Shown here piece after piece: positions 29,113-34,234 of a stretch of DNA of 34,234 nt. The DNA is from Chromera velia. Its lineage: Eukaryota; Sar; Chromeraceae. Within the stretch, counting starts at the first letter, position 1, and the number at the start of each line of letters is the position of its first letter. A program made the position numbers and the translations under genes. The stretch is from contig JAHBMJ010001202.1 of the NCBI GenBank assembly GCA_018398765.1, forward strand, positions 1-34,234, in the 5' to 3' direction. The notes beneath the pieces were generated by a model. That model saw only the letters and a program-made list of their open reading frames with translations, made no database searches and was not told the origin of the DNA.

Positions 29113-29927
29113 GTATGAGAGAGCCAAACAGCACAGAAAAAGGTTATTGTACAAACCAAATTCAGTAAGAGGAGACAGGCCAGAAGTCATTGTATCACGC
29201 TTTGGTCTGTGTCGCTATAGGTCTTTCTTTTCCTGCATCCTCTTCCCTCTTTCAACCCATCTTCCCCCTTCCCCCCAAATTTCATGGAGCGGCACTCGAC
29301 TGTCTCCAAGAGACACAGACACCCAGCTGCCCTTGTTGCTGCCTGTGGACTAACTGACTGACTGACTCGTCCAATGGTTTTGCAGTCTGCGCAACCTTCT
29401 TCTTGATCTCTGCAAGAATCCATCAGCGACATACAACGGAATTTAAGTGGCAGCTTGTCGATCCAGGCAGGCACCTTCCTTGCGAGTGCACGGTTCTTTC
29501 GACCTCGAGGAAGCCGATCGAGGAAACGCGAAGAGAATCCGAAGCCAGAAAGCATACCGCTTTGCTCATTTCTCACAACAATGCCGTGCATACAAAAGGA
29601 AACGACCAAGGAGGGTTTCATTTCTGCGCCGACTCCTGTTTACTGACTTTTGATAACCTTCTTCCTCACAACTTTGCCCTCCGCCGTGGCCGTCTCCGGT
29701 GCAGCTGCCTCTGCTGTGGCCTGGAGCAGCCGCGTGGCCATGCGACTACTTGACCGGGAGGGCACAACTCTGCATCACATGCAGTCATACGGATCACAAG
29801 AGATGAGCCAAAGGAGGCAAGCAGATGTCGGAAAGGAGATGGGCAGACAGACTCACCGGTGTCCTTGGAGGTGAAACCCAGAGACGGATGCGCAAAACAG
29901 CGCCAGCAGCACCACGCAGAGCATCAT
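27999..29927 (-). CDS. Predicted plastid-targeted protein with bipartite leader, 154 aa, seven exons
   Basis: Exons: 29927..29857, 29769..29648, 29409..29367, 28963..28864, 28607..28557, 28394..28333 and 28014..27999. They total 465 nt (155 codons with TGA) and every phase agrees. The first exon gives a signal peptide, MMLCVVLLALFCASVSG, followed at once by Phe. A Ser/Arg/Ala-rich, acid-poor stretch (HRVVPSRSSRMATRLLQAT) comes next. A signal peptide plus transit peptide starting with Phe is the known plastid address in algae with red complex plastids. The mature part contains LPKVGPAYFYAIVPEREFLY, EDLRMAKTLK and DGQPFDFWVLEHPYFLR. I do not recognise the family. Three donors are GTCAGT, two of them merging into GTCA repeats. 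The 16-nt last exon and the 28557-28607 exon are the weakest parts. Confidence 0.55.
28781..28863. repeat. (GACT)n microsatellite at a splice donor
   Basis: About twenty units of GACT with one GATT variant. On the minus strand it reads as GTCA repeats starting exactly at the inferred exon end (28864), so many GTCAGT donors follow one another at 4-nt steps. Confidence 0.85.
29038..29111. repeat. (GT)n microsatellite in an intron
   Basis: GT repeats with a few GC interruptions, within the intron 28964-29366 of the plastid-leader gene. Confidence 0.95.
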
Positions 29928-30232
29928 GACGCACAGGATGAGTCCTAGGCAGTCCGAATCGTCCTTCCACACGCGCCTTCTAGACGTTTCACAGATCAAT
30001 CGAGGAGGTCAGATTGTCTCTCTTTGCACAGAAGTTCGCAGTTTGTACTTCGTAGCTAGTGGGTGACAGTGGGTCAGCAGCAGACGCGATGGCCGGGACC
30101 ATGTGCACGTTCCGACGTAGAGAGACTTTTCGCGGGGGCCTCGGCACGTCTCATGCAGACCATGCATGCAGGGGCCACGTCAATGCATGGATGGGGCTTT
30201 CGCTCTGTATTGAAAATTGCGTGACGCACCGT

Positions 30233-30330
30233 CTCCCGGAAAGCGAAAATATAACGAAGACAGATACAGAGGGCGTCGAATTTAAATATATTTTATACGA
30301 ATTAAAAGTGTCTTTCCGGGGCCATTTTGT
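30233..30330. mobile_element. Short inverted-repeat element related to that at 6,032
   Basis: CCCGGAAAGCGAAAAT at about 30,235 and the inverse-type arm AGTGTCTTTCCGGGGCCAT at about 30,307 flank an AT-rich core. The arm word CTTTCCGGGGCCATTT is also in the 6-kb element. It sits in the shared upstream region of two divergent genes. Confidence 0.4.
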
Positions 30331-30875
30331 GTAATTTATCTTTCTGTATCTGGAGAGACTGCTTTTCAGTCTCAGAGGGCAGCTCAGAGTGCAAGAAGAG
30401 GCCCCATCCTCTTTCTTACATGAATTTTCACATAACATATGTTCTCACACTAATTATATATATATATATAATTAACGTACGGCCCCGGGCGCGCTCTTGC
30501 GTCTCACCGCTGAATGGTTGCGAGGCACTCACCCAAATAGCTGTGTGTCATGCCGCGACGCTCCATTGAAGGGAGGCGTATCAGTGTGTACCCACAGAAT
30601 TCTCCTCTTCCAGCAGTCTCTGAATTTGAAAATCAGCAAACAGTAAGTAGCTCACATCTTCCTGCGTGTGTTTAAGAGATTTCCAGTGTTTAAGCGTTGC
30701 TTGACATATCCTGTCAGAAAAAAGTCACCCGAACTGTCGCAATTCCCCAGTTCTTTTCTGACATGGAAATGTGCGCACGTGTGTGTACGTACACACTTTC
30801 TCTGTAGACTTTTGTTAAGTGAAAGGCTGCTCTGAAGCGTGAACTTGGAAGATCCTTTCCCTGACAATACCAAAA

Positions 30876-32458
30876 ATGGTGAAGAGGCAATCCTCCGTCG
30901 TACCAGAAGCTGCTCCAGCAATGACAAAGCAGCAGATGGTGAGTTTGCAGTCTTTTGCTCGACAACATAAACTCATTGTGTTATGAGCAACACGCAAAGT
31001 CGCTTGTCTCTGATCTCTTGCAGGAAGCATTATCTCAACTTAATTCGCTGAGAGACTTGTCTTCTGAAGCTTGGGGAGTGTTTTTGTCATGCCGCTTTTG
31101 CCTCTGGATGTGAAATACGGTTCTTGTGGTGCTTTTGGATTTACGTACATTTTGACTCAATTCTCCTCTCTACTTCATGTATCTCTGAAATTCGATGCCG
31201 AAAATGCTTCCTCTTTTGTTTCCAATGAGATTCACACACAAGTCTTCAAGTTAGAGACAAGTTTTGACCAGTGATTGGGAGTTGCGGGTGTTCACGACTT
31301 TAAGCAACAGTGCAACTCCCTGTTTTGGTTTTCTGTGTACACGTCTCTACGTCTCCAGTCTTCACGAAATTTGTCTGTTTCTGCTACTTCTGTTCCCTTC
31401 TGTCGCTGCAGGCCCGTATGGAGAGGTTCAGGAATGTGAAGTCCATTTCGGATCTGAGAAAGCTGGTGTACAGCAACGTGGAAAAGCGGAAACCGAAAGT
31501 TGTTCTCTCAAGTGGGTCACACACTTTCTCTGCTTCTGTATAGAATCTCTCCTTCAACCCAAACGCCAGCACATGCACGCAGGACGTGCACTCACACACC
31601 CGCAGCTGCAGAAGAAGTTTGTACTTTCCTTCCCTCTTGTGCTGAAGCATGTGTCACTGGATCACTCGCTTCGTGTCCCTCCGTGTCGCTTCTTCCCTTT
31701 GGTTCTCAGATGATGATGCAGGCCGCTCTCGAGTGTTCATGCCACTCATTGAAGTGCTCCGTGGTGGAACCCACCACTCGACGACCACCTCGTCTGGTGC
31801 AGCAGTGAGTGGGTAGTCATCATGCACACGTGTGTCTGCATGTGTCTGTATCTGCGTGTGTGCAGGGGAAGAGAGACGCTTGATTTTCACGGAGCTTCCA
31901 GAGATTCGGAAGAAGGAACAGAAGGCGAGGGAGGACAAAGTGAAAAAAGAGAATGGCGTCACACTCAAGGCTGCCCGACGCATTATGTCAGTCAGTCAGT
32001 CGATCGAGGGGAGTCAAGCTGACTGGACTAGCTCGAATCCCCGCATTTTCATAGAGGGATCGCGTGTTTTGAGAGCGCTTCTTGTCTGCATGTGATCTCT
32101 CTTCTGACCGGACCGAATTCCTTTGCCCACCCTCCTGCCTGCCTGCGTGCCTGCACGCGGTGCGTTGTTCTTCACTTGCCTCCCTCTGTCCTTTTTCTTT
32201 GCCCTCGCAGTCAACGGGAAGAGGTTCGAAAAAACTGGAAAGGCAGATGGGCCGTTCCGAAAGCCCCCAAGATCCCCTTCCCCTTCATGATGTCATACGA
32301 GTACCTGAACTCATACGTGTACGATTCTTTTCGGTGGCAGAAACCGAAGAAGGTCAGCATGGCGCAGTTGCAGGTCGCAAGAGAGAGAGAACAGAACAGA
32401 ACTGAGGTGGTGGAATGATGAGCTTTTCCATTTCTTGCTCCGCCCCTCCCCCCCGGGG

Positions 32459-32501
<43 letters not shown>

Positions 32502-34234
32502 CGCGTGTCGATGTGTGTGAAAGAGGAATCTGTTCAAGAGGCGGATCAGCGTGTGTTCTGCCCCTCCTGTGGCATATCCTTCCTTCCGGGAGAGAGAAAA
32601 AGGGCGGGGGGGGAAGCAGCAGCCGTGGGCCCCTGAGCTCTCTCCCTTTTTTCCCCTCTTTTCCTTTCCTTACGCCATCTGCTGGGTCGGTCAGTTTGTG
32701 CCCTCTCCTTCCTTCCCTGACTGCCTGATTGCCTCCTCGTACCCTCACTCTCTCCCCTTCTTTCCCTTCCCTCTTCCGCACATGCTTGCATTGCTTTGCA
32801 TTGCAGCCTCGATCAGGCGGTCTTTCCGTTCTGCGCGGTCAGTCGACTCCCATCCCTCCCATGCACAGCCAGAAAGAGAAAGAAAAAGAGAGACAGAGAA
32901 AGCAAGACAAGGAGGAAAATGACTGGAAGGAACTCCGTGAGGAGGAAGCTTGTTACAGTTCTTGCGGTTTTCCTGGGCACATAATCCTGTTCTTTTCCCA
33001 CGCGCAAGACAGGCAGGGTGGATCGGGCATTACTACTCGAGCCACAGACGCAGGCAGACAGTCAGGATGAACGAGGCCAAGAGTTGACCGCATGCAAAGA
33101 TCACGAGGGGTGTGATGCGCTAGGAGCGCTTTGGTTTGCTTACTTGCCTGTGTGCGCAGTGTTCTCTCTCACCCTTCCATGTCCCTGTCCCTTATTCCAC
33201 ACATGTTTGTTTGTGAGGCATGTGCGCTAGATGTCTCATCCCCCCACGCCTTCTGAATCCTTTCCCCTCAACTGACCGACAAATGAACGAACGAACGAAT
33301 GGATGGATGGATGGATGGATGGATGCAGATCATCAACGGGTTCTGGCAAAGACCAGACAGCAGACCTCGCTGCTCAACGGAGAGCAGAGAAAGATTTTCG
33401 CAGTCAAGAAGACGCGAGCAGAGAGGAATGCGGAAAAACTGGCCGCTGCGGCTGCAGCAGAGGCAGCGGCGCAACTCGCGTCCACGGCTCCACTTTATCG
33501 CAACGCAAAGGAATTGATTGCCGGCGCTCGTGCTCGTGGTCGGGTCTCAGAGTCGGAAGGGCCCCGGCAATTGCGTCGGGGTAGTGCCGCAGTGGGCCCT
33601 GAAGGCCCCCGGTCTCTTCTGGCTGCTGCATCCACACGTGGTCGTGGAAGGGGGGGTGGTCTTTCCGGGGTCACACGGGGTCGGAGAGGACGGGGGGCGG
33701 CACAGTCAGCTGGCACAGTGCGGGGGGAAAGTGGATTTGGCCACCCTCTGGATCGCATTCCCCCCGACAGTTTGCAGTTGAAGAATTACAGAGGGAATGG
33801 AAAGTTGAGGGCGGCGATTCGATTCAACCTACCGCCAGGCCTGGAGGGAGAAGGGGGGGATACGGCGGAAGGCCCGGGGAAAGGAAATAAGGGAAAGGGA
33901 GACATTGGGGTCGGGCGAGCGGGTCGTGTGATGCCGCCAAGCGCTCGAGGAAATTTGCCAATGCACAGGTATCATCCTTTCCCCCCCCCCCCTCATGCAC
34001 AATCCCCCTACGGTCCCTTCGCCCCGTTGCATCCCTGGCATTTTGCCTACCCACCCTTCATGCACCCGCCCACTTCCATCTCCCCCCTCCCGCCAGCGCA
34101 ACAGCAGCAGCAGCAAGAGCAGCAGCAGAAGGACCCGACACAGACACAGACACTTCAGACAAAAGGTCCTGCTGAAGGGAAAGGGAAAGAGGGGGGTGCA
34201 AAGTCCTCCTCAGCTGCTTCACCGCCCCCCCCCC
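30876..34234 (+). CDS. Eight-exon gene of unknown function with RG-rich and P/Q-rich C-terminal parts (incomplete)
   Basis: Exons: 30876-30938, 31024-31077, 31412-31511, 31710-31808, 31866-31986, 32211-32352, 32807-32951 and 33329 to the window end. All phases agree, giving at least 543 codons. The start reads MVKRQSSVVPEAAPAMTKQQ. Middle exons give RMERFRNVKSISDLRKLVYS, RRLIFTELPEIRKKEQKARE, KNWKGRWAVPKAPKIPFPF and SYEYLNSYVYDSFRWQKPKK. These basic, aromatic stretches could bind RNA or a scaffold. The last exon has an Ala run, several RGR/RGG motifs, then Pro-rich and Gln-run sequence, all likely disordered. Donors include GTGAGT, GTGGGT twice, GTCAGT and GTCAGC. The end of the seventh exon may be 32957 instead. 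If the donor at 32353 is not used, the protein ends early at TGA 32416-32418. Confidence 0.6.
32462..32508. repeat. (GT)n(GC)n microsatellite in an intron
   Basis: GT repeats followed by GC repeats in the intron between 32,352 and 32,807. GT/GC alternation can adopt Z-DNA. No role is shown. Confidence 0.95.
33285..33326. repeat. GAAC/GGAT microsatellite before the last exon
   Basis: (GAAC)n then (GGAT)n run directly into the acceptor GGATGCAG at 33328. There is no pyrimidine tract at this 3' splice site, which is unusual compared with the other acceptors in the gene. Confidence 0.8.

Noticed and set aside
28585..29190. Gln-Ser-Val and His-Thr repeat ORF
   Set aside because: GTCA and CA repeats within introns of the plastid-leader gene. 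Only LPKVGPAYFYAIVPEREFLY and its flanks inside it are real exon.
32211..32418. Ending the plus-strand gene at TGA 32416-32418
   Set aside because: Not excluded, but the GTCAGC donor at 32353 joins in phase to exon 32807 and then to a 900-bp open exon, so the longer model is preferred.

Overview
The window looks like nuclear DNA of a eukaryotic microbe, most likely a photosynthetic alveolate with a complex plastid. A chromerid such as Chromera velia would fit, but that name is inference. The reasons are genes cut into many short exons, microsatellites inside introns, several kinds of decayed transposon, and one gene whose predicted product starts with a signal peptide followed by a plastid-type leader (27,999-29,927, minus). 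No bacterial operon, rRNA, tRNA or CRISPR array was seen. I built the spliced models by hand from splice-site sequence, open frame and phase agreement. They need RNA support.

Left part (1-7.2 kb). A minus-strand gene encodes a RING finger joined to a proline/glutamine-rich tail (230-2,299). Divergent to it is a seven-exon plus-strand gene of unknown function (2,827-4,513). It converges on, and overlaps, the 3' end of a minus-strand gene with a RING-H2-like zinc finger of the kind found at the C-termini of HOPS/CORVET subunits (4,212-5,148). Two further minus-strand exons (5,222-5,604) end an unidentified gene. The clearest gene is an intronless Mpo1-like (DUF962) protein at 6,606-7,217.

Middle (7.2-17.4 kb). 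This is transposon territory. It holds a decayed LINE on the minus strand (8,271-10,700) split by a 241-bp hAT-like MITE with a perfect 8-bp target duplication, a decayed gag-like ORF (10,711-12,154), a 1.1-kb minisatellite with 47/55/59-bp units, and a decayed long ORF (14,081-16,090). The intact 302-codon segment of that ORF fuses a GIY-YIG (T5orf172-like) nuclease fold to a chromodomain. The long ORF keeps one frame for 2 kb with seven in-frame stops and no frameshift.

17.4-24.5 kb. A large minus-strand gene of unknown function is built from many short exons. At least two exon sets (an A-B pair and a P-Q pair) have been copied in tandem along with flanking intron, and all have compatible splice phases.

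Right part (24.5-34.2 kb). An AT-rich stretch carries an orphan 3' end of the same LINE family in the opposite orientation. Then come the 3' exons of a minus-strand gene (26,701-27,355), the seven-exon plastid-leader gene, and a divergent eight-exon plus-strand gene (30,876 to beyond the window end) with RG-rich and P/Q-rich C-terminal parts. Inferred 5' splice sites share G at +5, mostly T at +6, and accept any base at +3. GTCAGT is frequent and sometimes grows into GTCA microsatellites.
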